Below, piece by piece: positions 9,085 through 16,877 of a DNA stretch of 64,000 bases. Origin of the DNA: Bacteroidota bacterium. GTDB taxonomy: Bacteria > Bacteroidota > Bacteroidia > B-17B0 > Aurantibacillaceae. The stretch is taken from the NCBI GenBank assembly GCA_030684395.1, contig JAUXTT010000040.1, forward strand, positions 62,001 through 126,000. Reading direction: 5' to 3'. The translations under genes were made by a program, and so were the position numbers. Numbering within the stretch: the stretch's first letter is position 1; each line of letters starts with the position of its first letter. The notes beneath the pieces are model-generated. The model ran no database searches. It saw nothing but the letters and a program-made list of their open reading frames with translations, and was not told the origin of the DNA.

Positions 9085-10536
9085 ATGCGTTTTGTTTTTG
9101 CCATTCTCTTATTTATTTCATTTTCTATAGCTGCTCAGGAAAAAGCAGGTGTAGATAAGATCAATGCTATTCTCACAGAATATAAAAATGATGTTCAATT
9201 AAAACCTGCTATTGTTAGCTTCTGTGTGTTGAATGCAAAAACAGGAGATCAGTTAATTGAGAATAACAGTAAACTGGCAATGACTCCCGCCAGCACTTTA
9301 AAGATTATTACTACAGCTTCTGCTTTAGGAATGTTAGGCGCAGGTTATCGTTACGAAACCAAATTAATGGTTGATGGAATATTTGATTCTGTTACAGGAA
9401 TACTTAACGGAAACCTTATCATTAAAGGTAGTGGAGATCCTACATTGAATTCAGAATACTTTAAAAAGAAAGATGATACTTCTGAACTTGTTGATGAATG
9501 GGCGAATGCATTAAAACTAAAAGGTGTAAAACAGATCACCGGAAGGATCATTGCTGACAATACTTGTTTTGATAATAACGTACCAGGAAATTGGATCTGG
9601 TCTGATATGGGAAATTATTTTGGTGCGCCACCCAATGGTTTATCCTATAATGACAACAAGATCAAATTATATTTTAAAACCGGAGCCAAAACCGGCGATA
9701 GCACTAAAGTTGTAAAACAAGTGCCGGAAGTTCCGGGTTTAGTTTTTAATAATAAAATTACAACCGGCGGAAAAGACGATAATGCTTATGTGTATGGAGC
9801 ACCCGGACAAAAGGAACGTTTAATGACTGGTACTATTCCCGCAAATAAAAGTGCTTATGAAGTTGAAATTGCAATGCCTGATCCTGCATGGTATTGTATG
9901 TATGCTTTGGATAAGGCTCTATTGAAAGCGGGTGTGAGTACAACAGGTATGTTGGAAACAGCAAAAGAATCTATGAAACAAGAGATGCAGGTTTTGCATT
10001 CACACAAGTCTCCTGCATTGAGTTCCATTGTTTACCAAACCAATTTGCACAGTAATAATTTATTTGCAGAAACACTTTTAAAAACCATTGCATTAAAGAA
10101 AACCGGATATGGATCTATCTATTCAGCTATAGACATAGTATTAAATTACTGGAAGGGCAGAGGAGTGGATGTAGAAGGATTTTTTATGAGTGATGGAAGC
10201 GGACTCTCCAGAAGCAATGGTATCTCTACTTTTCAGCAGGCAACTATACTTTCAAAGATCTACCGTGATAACAGTATGTACAAAACATTTAATGCATCAT
10301 TGCCTGTTGCCGGGAAAAGCGGTTCATTGGCAAGTTTGTGCAAAGGAACATTTGCTGAGAATAACATGCGTGCAAAAAGCGGCTACATTACCCGTGCCCG
10401 TGGTTACGCAGGTTATGTGAAAACCAAAAAGGGAACGGAGCTGAGTTTTTCAGTACTCTTTAATAATTACAATTGTTCACCTTCAGAAGCCAAGTTGAAG
10501 ATCGAGAAGTTTTTGGAAGCTTTGGTTGAGTTGTGA
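9085..10536 (+). CDS. dacB: D-alanyl-D-alanine carboxypeptidase/endopeptidase, PBP4 family
   Basis: The 483-residue protein has a signal peptide (MRFVFAILLF to AAQ). It also has the three serine penicillin-recognition motifs of the S13 family: the active-site S-T-L-K in MTPASTLKI near residue 72, an SRSN tetrad near residue 375, and KSG in GKSGSLASL near residue 410. The large insert between the first two motifs is typical of PBP4. It acts in the periplasm, trimming or cutting peptidoglycan peptide stems. It starts 1 base after the preceding stop and is probably co-transcribed with the propeller gene. Confidence 0.93.
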   Translation: MRFVFAILLFISFSIAAQEKAGVDKINAILTEYKNDVQLKPAIVSFCVLNAKTGDQLIENNSKLAMTPASTLKIITTASALGMLGAGYRYETKLMVDGIFDSVTGILNGNLIIKGSGDPTLNSEYFKKKDDTSELVDEWANALKLKGVKQITGRIIADNTCFDNNVPGNWIWSDMGNYFGAPPNGLSYNDNKIKLYFKTGAKTGDSTKVVKQVPEVPGLVFNNKITTGGKDDNAYVYGAPGQKERLMTGTIPANKSAYEVEIAMPDPAWYCMYALDKALLKAGVSTTGMLETAKESMKQEMQVLHSHKSPALSSIVYQTNLHSNNLFAETLLKTIALKKTGYGSIYSAIDIVLNYWKGRGVDVEGFFMSDGSGLSRSNGISTFQQATILSKIYRDNSMYKTFNASLPVAGKSGSLASLCKGTFAENNMRAKSGYITRARGYAGYVKTKKGTELSFSVLFNNYNCSPSEAKLKIEKFLEALVEL

Positions 10537-10570
10537 TATGAATAAGGATTGTGTAACTAGCGTGGTGTAT

Positions 10571-10740
10571 CTATATCATCCCTACGGGATTCCATTTTCG
10601 TATATGGTTTAGAGTTACCAATATATTGCCCCTACGGGACAGTAGAGTTGTAGGTTCATAGATATGGCAATCCCGTAGGGATGGCATATTGGTAACAACA
10701 ACCTATAGCTGGGTAATAAACCCCATTAGGGGTGATATAG
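10571..10740. repeat. nested palindromic intergenic repeat (CCCTACGGGA type)
   Basis: Two nested inverted repeats fill the spacer. The inner arms, 10614-10640 and 10670-10696, pair a GTTACCAATAT sequence plus CCCTACGGGA. The outer arms, 10571-10583 and 10728-10740, pair CTATATCATCCCT with AGGGGTGATATAG. It lies between convergent genes and would form a long folded RNA or cruciform. The CCCTACGGG core resembles REP-like intergenic elements seen in Bacteroidota (from memory). Confidence 0.75.
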
Positions 10741-11790
10741 TTATCCTACCAAGTACTTCTCCAACTCCCCAAACAAAACCTCATTCCCGTTCTGCTTATA
10801 TCCTGAAAGATTCTTTTCAAAGAGGGTAAGATCAAAAAGAAAAGCCTTCAAACCATCTGCATTCAGTGAATCAAAATGCCTTCCGTATCCAAGCTTTTGT
10901 ATATATGCTGCGTTCATCCATTGTTCGAATTGGTTGTGAATCGGAAATGAATATACAGGTTTCTTTAAATACACAGCTTCGCTTATAAAAGAAAAACCAC
11001 CATTGGCAATTACTGCTTTTGCACTTGCCAGATCATCAATAAATCCTTTTTCACTGAAGGGTTTGAAGGCTACATTTCCGTCTGTATAGTCCTGATTCAT
11101 TCCGTACACATAAAATGTTTCGTTGGGTAATTGTTGAAGGGTTTCTTTTACTGTTTTTAAACTGCTCGATGTTTGATACATTAAAATGTGGTTCTTTTTA
11201 GAAACCTTGGCATCTTGAATAGCTTGCCGGATAATAGGAGGAACGATGCTTGTATTTTCCTTTTTTATTTCTGCATCAAAAAAACTGGTGATAAAATAAT
11301 GATCGCAGCCCGGAACTTTTGCTTTTACAATATTCTTAGCTAACGTATAATTGCTTTTTTCTTCTTTGCTGATAGTGATGTCCAAATTGCAACGATTCAT
11401 TACCTGCATGTTATCGATGCTGATCAGGGGCAGTTTGTGCATCTTCGCAAAGAAATAAGAAAAACTCTCAAAATCACTGATGACTAAATCAGCTTTAAAC
11501 GAATGATGAAGATTCAGTTCTTTGCCAATATTATAAATAAGATTTTTTCCTGCTGATTTTAAATTCAATAAAAAAGTTCCTGTCTTAGATACTTCCGCAT
11601 TTTTATAAGCAAAATGAAAGCCTTTGATCTCCGTTACTCTATCCGGAAATGATTTATCCAAAAACTGAAAGGCACGTGAGCTGGATACTACACGCACATC
11701 ATGCTTTTGTGATAAAAGAAAATCAATGACTACTTTGCTTCGTGTGGCGTGTCCCATGCCTTCTCCTGGTACTCCGTATAGTATTTTCAT
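10741..11790 (-). CDS. glycosyltransferase, MJ1255/VC2487-like family
   Basis: I place the start at the ATG whose last base is 11790 (protein MKILYGVPGEGMGHATRS, about 349 residues). The longer frame would overlap the upstream gene and add 14 unrelated residues. The N-terminus has the GEGxGHATRS nucleotide-sugar glycosyltransferase motif. The C-terminal half has IANGGFSFISEAV and KPVYSFPIHNQFEQ, as in GT-B enzymes of the GT28-like MJ1255 family. It probably adds a sugar to a lipid or cell-wall precursor in the cytoplasm. It follows the PAP2 gene by 4 bases, which suggests a joint role in envelope glycolipid metabolism. Confidence 0.85.
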   Translation of the reverse strand: MKILYGVPGEGMGHATRSKVVIDFLLSQKHDVRVVSSSRAFQFLDKSFPDRVTEIKGFHFAYKNAEVSKTGTFLLNLKSAGKNLIYNIGKELNLHHSFKADLVISDFESFSYFFAKMHKLPLISIDNMQVMNRCNLDITISKEEKSNYTLAKNIVKAKVPGCDHYFITSFFDAEIKKENTSIVPPIIRQAIQDAKVSKKNHILMYQTSSSLKTVKETLQQLPNETFYVYGMNQDYTDGNVAFKPFSEKGFIDDLASAKAVIANGGFSFISEAVYLKKPVYSFPIHNQFEQWMNAAYIQKLGYGRHFDSLNADGLKAFLFDLTLFEKNLSGYKQNGNEVLFGELEKYLVG

Positions 11791-11794
11791 AATG

Positions 11795-12391
11795 TTATTT
11801 TTTTCCGGTGAGCCAGTGTCGTGTGTAATCAAAATATAAAAATACCGAGCCTATCAAAATCCCCAATGTTGCTCCTGCACTTACATCTAACGCCGTGTGC
11901 GCACCCATGGCAACACGGGAAACACCAACACCTAAAGCCCATAAAAAAGGTAAGAAGAATAACTTTCTCCACTTAGGTTTACTTCTGTTGAAATAAATAG
12001 CGTAGGAAATAATCATCGCAAATAAAAACGCATTAAAAGTATGACCACTTGGAAATGAAAACCCTGCTTCTTCTATCCAGTGTTGCTGAATCTTATGATC
12101 TATTGCAGTAAATTGTTGTTGGTTTTCTTTTATGAGTTCAGAAAAATAAACGCCGCGATCTTTTTTGCTTAAGTTATATAATGCATCTATTTTGTTAAGT
12201 GAATTTGTTTTTTCGAGCATATAAACGTGACTGGGTCTTTGCAGTTTTAAAATAGGTTTGGTATAATTTTCATTCACCCATGCCAGTGCACCAAAAATGA
12301 TCAGCAACGAAACAAGTGTTTTGCTAAATATTAGTAGCTTTTGTTTTATAGATTCGGCACTCATTGCATAAAATATTCCGGTGAGGATCAT
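11795..12391 (-). CDS. PAP2-family membrane phosphatase (PgpB-like), abnormal 5-prime end
   Basis: The 198 residues from the first ATG contain the whole PAP2 signature: KPILKLQRP (motif 1), FPSGHTFNAF (motif 2) and SRVAMGAHTALD (motif 3). These act on lipid phosphates such as undecaprenyl diphosphate or phosphatidylglycerophosphate at the membrane. The frame stays open upstream to a stop at 12557-12559 and encodes about 55 more residues, including a clear membrane helix (IIFISLSALIFLL), but with no ATG, GTG or TTG. A GTG at 12590 in another frame would join it after one lost A in the run at 12546-12550. The gene is therefore frameshifted or uses a rare start. Confidence 0.8.
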   Translation of the reverse strand: MILTGIFYAMSAESIKQKLLIFSKTLVSLLIIFGALAWVNENYTKPILKLQRPSHVYMLEKTNSLNKIDALYNLSKKDRGVYFSELIKENQQQFTAIDHKIQQHWIEEAGFSFPSGHTFNAFLFAMIISYAIYFNRSKPKWRKLFFLPFLWALGVGVSRVAMGAHTALDVSAGATLGILIGSVFLYFDYTRHWLTGKK

Positions 12392-12602
12392 TAAAATTAA
12401 AAATCCTATCGGTCCACCTGAAGTTGTAAACCCAAAAGCGATGTCGCCCCAAATACTATGAGGTGCAACAGCTGAAAAAGCAATGGGAGTGAACCAAACA
12501 ATTGTCAGGAGAAAAATAAGAGCACTAAGGCTTATGAAAATTATCTTTTTGATGCTTTATACTTTTTTGCTTAATGTAGCGTTTTAACACTTGTAAATTT
12601 AC

Positions 12603-12610
12603 TATCTTTA
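12603..12610 (+). promoter_or_regulatory. -7 box (TATCTTTA)
   Basis: Near-consensus TAnnTTTG-type box 10 bases before the ATG of the small lipoprotein gene. Confidence 0.35.
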
Positions 12611-12620
12611 TTATCAGAAA

Positions 12621-12995
12621 ATGAAACCTCTAAAAAAAATAGTACTTCTTTTTTTATTCATTTCTGCTTTGGCAGGATGCACCAAAGATACTGGCTTGCC
12701 GGGCGGACCCGGTTCGGTAAGTGAATCGGATGTGCCTGAAGCTATTCAGCAAGCAATTATTCAGTTTGATCAGGAAGAAGATTGTGCTACTGCAAATGTG
12801 AAAGAATATATATTTCAGGCTCAAAGGGTATATACTTTCGATCCGGGAATTTGCGGTGCTGATATGACAACTCGCGTAGCGACCGGGAATAATGGGACTT
12901 TAGGTCATTTAGGTGGAATTGCTGGGAATCTTACTATTAATGGAGAGAATTTCAGTAGTGCGGTATATGTAAGAACAATTTGGGAAAACCAGTAG
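12621..12995 (+). CDS. small hypothetical lipoprotein
   Basis: This 124-residue protein has a lipoprotein signal ending in the lipobox LAGC (Cys at about residue 20), so it should be lipid-anchored. The mature part is short, acidic at first, and has two further Cys residues that could form a disulfide. I recognise no domain. The stop codon is followed directly by the ATG of a GNAT gene, so it heads a run of small co-directional genes. Confidence 0.7.
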   Translation: MKPLKKIVLLFLFISALAGCTKDTGLPGGPGSVSESDVPEAIQQAIIQFDQEEDCATANVKEYIFQAQRVYTFDPGICGADMTTRVATGNNGTLGHLGGIAGNLTINGENFSSAVYVRTIWENQ

Positions 12996-13526
12996 ATGTA
13001 TTCTATTCGAAAAACAACAGCCGATGATTTTGAATCAATAAAAGCACTTTATAAAAAGGTAGCTGAGCATACTATTGGTATCGCCCGTTCAAAAAATGAG
13101 ATCTCTGATGTTTATATTCATAATTTCATCAATAGTGCTTTGAGCAATGGAATTGAACTGGTTATTGAAAATCCAGCAAACCCGCATGAGTTAATAGCAG
13201 AGATTCATTGTTACAAATTGATCCCGAATGTTTTTGATCATATTCTAAGTGAACTTACCATAGTTGTAGACCCTGATTTTCATAGTAAAGGGTTGGGCAG
13301 GCTAATATTTACATCTTTATTGGACTATGTGAAGAATAACCGGACTGATATATTACGTATTGAATTGGTAACGCGTGAATCAAATTTAAAGGCGATTAGT
13401 TTTTATAAGAGCCTGGGTTTTTTGCAGGAAGGAAGAATGGAGTATAGAATAAAAAGTCCAAGCGGTGGTTTTGAAGCGGATATTCCGATGGCATGGTTTA
13501 ATAAAAACTTTGAAAGAATTAACTGA
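12996..13526 (+). CDS. GNAT family N-acetyltransferase
   Basis: The 176-residue protein shows the GNAT fold: an N-terminal IRKTTADDFESI strand-helix, a central ELTIVVDPDFHSKGLGR segment with the acetyl-CoA pyrophosphate-binding loop (K-G-L-G-R), and a C-terminal SFYKSLGF segment. The layout resembles RimI-like or small-molecule acetyltransferases. The acceptor is unknown. Its stop overlaps the next ATG by one base (TGATG), indicating translational coupling with the VOC gene. Confidence 0.87.
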   Translation: MYSIRKTTADDFESIKALYKKVAEHTIGIARSKNEISDVYIHNFINSALSNGIELVIENPANPHELIAEIHCYKLIPNVFDHILSELTIVVDPDFHSKGLGRLIFTSLLDYVKNNRTDILRIELVTRESNLKAISFYKSLGFLQEGRMEYRIKSPSGGFEADIPMAWFNKNFERIN

Positions 13527-13915
13527 TGTTGAAACTTAACAAGGTTCATCATATTGCTATTATCTGTTCAGATTGCGAACGCTCGAAGAAATTTTACACT
13601 GAGATACTCGGATTTACAATCATCAAAGAAACATTTCGGGAAGAAAGAAAATCGTATAAGTTGGATCTTGCATTAAATGGAACTTATCTTATTGAATTGT
13701 TTTCTTTTCCTAACCCGCCTGCACGTGTATCACAACCGGAGGCAGCTGGTTTGAGGCATTTAGCTTTTGAGGTGGATGATATTCAACAGGTTTGTGAATA
13801 TTGTAAGGAGAAGAATATTAAGATCGAAGAGATAAGAACAGACGAGATCACTGGTAAACGTTTTACTTTTATAGCTGATCCGGATGATCTTCCAATTGAG
13901 TTTTATGAGAAATAA
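13526..13915 (+). CDS. VOC/glyoxalase-like protein (YaeR/GloA2-like)
   Basis: The 129-residue protein is a two-module vicinal oxygen chelate fold. It has a KVHHIAIICSD start, a KFYTEILGF helix, an IELFSFPNPP strand with a metal-ligand Glu, an LRHLAFEVDD strand with a metal-ligand His, and a final PIEFYE strand with Glu. It is close to the YaeR/GloA2 group, whose enzymatic role is poorly defined. It is translationally coupled to the GNAT gene upstream and is followed by the DUF4406 gene 9 bases later. Confidence 0.85.
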   Translation: MLKLNKVHHIAIICSDCERSKKFYTEILGFTIIKETFREERKSYKLDLALNGTYLIELFSFPNPPARVSQPEAAGLRHLAFEVDDIQQVCEYCKEKNIKIEEIRTDEITGKRFTFIADPDDLPIEFYEK

Positions 13916-13924
13916 TATTAAACT

Positions 13925-14254
13925 ATGATCATTGGAGTAGCGGGGCCCTATTCTGCGCCCACAGAAGAACAGAGAAAGAAAAATCTCGACGCCATGAATT
14001 ACGCAGCCGCACGTTTGCTCGAAGCGGGACATACGCCAATTATTGGAATGAATGCCGTTATTCCGGTGTTAGAGCAGGCAAATGTTCAGGATAAGTATAA
14101 AGCAGTTATGGATATTTCTCTTGCTGTAATAAGTGCTTGCGAAGGTTTATTATTGCTGGCTGAAAGTCCGGGCGCAAACAAAGAACGGGATCTTATTTTG
14201 GCTAAGGGTTTACCTGTTTATTATTCAATAGAAGAAGTCCCGAATTTTCTTTAA
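13925..14254 (+). CDS. DUF4406 (nucleoside 2-deoxyribosyltransferase-like) protein
   Basis: This 109-residue protein begins IIGVAGPYSAP and contains a long helix with a GHTPIIGMNAVIP strand, then SACEGLLLLAESPGANKERDLILAKG. It matches the DUF4406 branch of the deoxyribosyltransferase-like Rossmann fold, in which the SPGA and E residues line the nucleotide-binding pocket. The activity is not established. It is the fourth gene of the small-gene run. Confidence 0.75.
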   Translation: MIIGVAGPYSAPTEEQRKKNLDAMNYAAARLLEAGHTPIIGMNAVIPVLEQANVQDKYKAVMDISLAVISACEGLLLLAESPGANKERDLILAKGLPVYYSIEEVPNFL

Positions 14255-14304
14255 TTTTATAGTAGAATTTAAAGAAGTTTAAACTCTCAGTAAACCATTG
14301 AACC

Positions 14305-14778
14305 ATGAAAGAACACCACTATAAAACAACGATTGTTTGGACCGGCAACAAAGGTGTTGGAACAAAAGGTTATGCAGATTACGGAAGAGAGTACACGGTG
14401 TCTATTGAGAACAAGCCGGACATTCTTGGCTCTTCGGATGTTGCTTTCAGAGGAGATAAAACAAAACACAATCCGGAAGATATGTTGCTTACGGCTTTAT
14501 CAACTTGTCACATGTTATGGTTTTTGCATTTATGTTCTGATGCGGGAATTATTGTGGTAGATTATAAGGATAATGCAACGGCTGTAATGGATGAAGTACA
14601 AGGTGGTGGAGGACATTTCAGGGAAGCCACTTTACATCCTTATGTTGTTATAACAGATGCAAACAGAATAGATGAAGCCAACGAACTGCATCATGAAGCC
14701 CATAGAAAATGTTTTATTGCTAACTCATGTAATTTTCCGGTAAAGCATGAACCGAGTTGTTCGGTGAAATCTACATAA
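14305..14778 (+). CDS. OsmC family peroxiredoxin-like protein
   Basis: The 157-residue protein has the OsmC/Ohr fold with the two redox cysteines, one in ALSTCHMLWF near residue 72 and one in IANSCNFP near residue 144. Family members reduce organic hydroperoxides in the cytoplasm. The NPEDMLLTALSTCH motif is diagnostic. It is separated from DUF4406 by 50 bases and is followed by a dispersed repeat and the convergent asnB gene. Confidence 0.9.
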   Translation: MKEHHYKTTIVWTGNKGVGTKGYADYGREYTVSIENKPDILGSSDVAFRGDKTKHNPEDMLLTALSTCHMLWFLHLCSDAGIIVVDYKDNATAVMDEVQGGGGHFREATLHPYVVITDANRIDEANELHHEAHRKCFIANSCNFPVKHEPSCSVKST

Positions 14779-14828
14779 TAGTTTTCTATACTGAGTGAGA
14801 TAAGAACAAGAGGCTCGCGGAATTTATT

Positions 14829-14864
14829 CTTATATGATCTTATATGCCTTATATGGTTTAAAAT
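14829..14864. repeat. dispersed 36-base repeat, copy 2
   Basis: Three CTTATATG-like octamers ending TTTAAAAT. It matches 4313-4348 at 33 of 36 positions. Its last base coincides with the first base of the asnB stop codon region, so it forms the boundary between convergent genes. Confidence 0.65.
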
Positions 14865-16819
14865 CACATCCCAAACACATTCTTCCAAACAGAAAAAGTT
14901 AAGGCTTTGAACACAATGGTTTGTTCGTGTTTTTGATCGCCAAGCTTTTCAATGGCATTATGAAGTTTCTTTTTGTCTACAAACTCATAAATATCGGAGC
15001 CCAGTAATTCAAGAATTTGTTTTTTATTTTCAGAAAGCCACTTATTGTTAGGAGTTACATAACCCATTTTATCTTTACGAGCATAGATCTCTTTTGGAAG
15101 TAAGTCTTTCACGGCTTCACGCAAAAGTGATTTACTTGTTCCATTATGAAGTTTGTAAGCACTTTCAATAGCAAAAGTATTTTCAATTAAAGGTAAGTGG
15201 TCAGCGAATGGGGTTCGTGATTCTACTGAATGCCACATGCCGCAACGGTCTTCGCACTTCAGGTATAATTTTAAACGAGTGTTACTGAATTCTTGTAAAA
15301 GGGTTTCGTTCAATGAATTCTTTTCGTTCTTCTTTCTGTTATAAGTATTTTCTTTAGCAAAATTCTTATTCAAACATGCTTCCGGATTTGATTTTAATTT
15401 TTTTAAACCTGAAAGAACACCTGTGCTGTTTTGTTTTGCATTTTCTTTGATCCAATGCAATGCAGCTCCTGAGAGTTTCCCTTTTTTCTTCAGTTCAGAA
15501 AGGGTAGCAGACATTCCTCTATTTGCTTTCATTTCATTCCAATAACTTGCAAAATAAGGCATGTAACCGGCAAATAATTCATCACCACCTTGTCCGTCCA
15601 ACACCACTTTTACACCACTTTGTTTTACCAACTCCATTACTTTGAATTGAGCAAAGGTGCTTGTGCTCCATAGAGGAATATCCTGGCAATAAACCAGGTC
15701 TTTTAAATCTTTAAACAGTTCAGTTCCGGTTGGTGTTGTTTTATGCCACTTAGAGTGAGTTGATTTCACGACTTTTTCGGCCCAAATGCTTTCATCAATG
15801 TTCTCGTTGGGAAATACTGCAGAAAATAAATGAATAGGATCTTTGCTTTGTAATTGATCCATAGCACCTGCAATGGCACTGCTATCAATTCCTCCGCTCA
15901 AGCAACAACCCACAGGAACATCAGAGCGCAGACGTAATCGAATGCTATCTATAAAGAGTTCATGTGTTTGTTCGATGTATTGCTTGTATTTTGTTTCAGA
16001 AAAGTCTTCGAAGGTGTTATTGATCTTTAAGGAATAGTATTTCTCTTTTTTTAGTTCTCCGGTTTTCAGGTCCAACAATAAATTGGTAGAAGGAAAAAGC
16101 TCAATGATGTTTTTGAAAAATCCTTCTTCTTCGTATTCTTCTTCATTATGAACAAAAAAATCGTAAACAGCTTTTTTATTGATACTTGTTTCTACAAAGG
16201 GCAATTGTTTAATAGCTTTCTGTTCAGAAGCAAAACAAAAAACACCATTCTTGAAATAATAATAGAAAGGTTTTACACCAAAGCGATCACGTGATGCAAA
16301 CAAACAGTTCTTTTTTTTGTCATAAATAACAAATGACCACATGCCATTGAATTTATTTACGCATGCTGTTCCCCACTTTTCGTAGGCTGCAATAACTACT
16401 TCAGTATCTGACTGAGTTTTGAAAATCACACCGGCATTTTGTAATTCTTCTTTGATCTCAATGTAATTATAGATCTCGCCATTATAAGTGATCCACACTG
16501 TTTCCTGTGTATTGCACATAGGCTGGTGACCACTTGGACTCAGGTCCAAAATAGATAAACGTCGGTGTGCAAATGCAATGTGATGGTTCGATTCTGCTGT
16601 TGATTCTATTTTTTCTTTAGGGCAATAATGAATATTGGAGTGAAATACCTCTTCCTGTGTGTGGGCTGAACCAAACACAGAGAAAGAGTTTTCGGAAAAC
16701 AAGGTAAAACCTTCATCATCCGGTCCGCGGTGTTTGATGCTTCTGCTCATAGAAAAAACAGCATCTTTAACAGAAATGTTTTTTCTTTCCAGTAATGCTA
16801 TGCCGGCTATTCCACACAT
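14864..16819 (-). CDS. asnB: glutamine-hydrolysing asparagine synthase
   Basis: The 651-residue protein starts MCGIAG, with the class II glutaminase nucleophile Cys2. It has the NGEIYN and HRRLSI glutaminase motifs in the first 150 residues, then the synthetase domain with the LSGGIDSS ATP-pyrophosphatase loop near residue 305. In surface-glycan loci such enzymes often amidate sugars or peptides, not free aspartate. Here it is the last gene of a minus-strand run with a GT9 transferase, a flippase and an ASST-like protein, which supports a glycan role, although housekeeping asparagine synthesis is possible. It is somewhat longer than E. coli AsnB (554). Confidence 0.9.
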   Translation of the reverse strand: MCGIAGIALLERKNISVKDAVFSMSRSIKHRGPDDEGFTLFSENSFSVFGSAHTQEEVFHSNIHYCPKEKIESTAESNHHIAFAHRRLSILDLSPSGHQPMCNTQETVWITYNGEIYNYIEIKEELQNAGVIFKTQSDTEVVIAAYEKWGTACVNKFNGMWSFVIYDKKKNCLFASRDRFGVKPFYYYFKNGVFCFASEQKAIKQLPFVETSINKKAVYDFFVHNEEEYEEEGFFKNIIELFPSTNLLLDLKTGELKKEKYYSLKINNTFEDFSETKYKQYIEQTHELFIDSIRLRLRSDVPVGCCLSGGIDSSAIAGAMDQLQSKDPIHLFSAVFPNENIDESIWAEKVVKSTHSKWHKTTPTGTELFKDLKDLVYCQDIPLWSTSTFAQFKVMELVKQSGVKVVLDGQGGDELFAGYMPYFASYWNEMKANRGMSATLSELKKKGKLSGAALHWIKENAKQNSTGVLSGLKKLKSNPEACLNKNFAKENTYNRKKNEKNSLNETLLQEFSNTRLKLYLKCEDRCGMWHSVESRTPFADHLPLIENTFAIESAYKLHNGTSKSLLREAVKDLLPKEIYARKDKMGYVTPNNKWLSENKKQILELLGSDIYEFVDKKKLHNAIEKLGDQKHEQTIVFKALTFSVWKNVFGM

Positions 16820-16877
16820 GGTTCTATATCTCTGTTTTATATCTAAGAAGCTAAATTAATAAGAACATTGCACTTTG

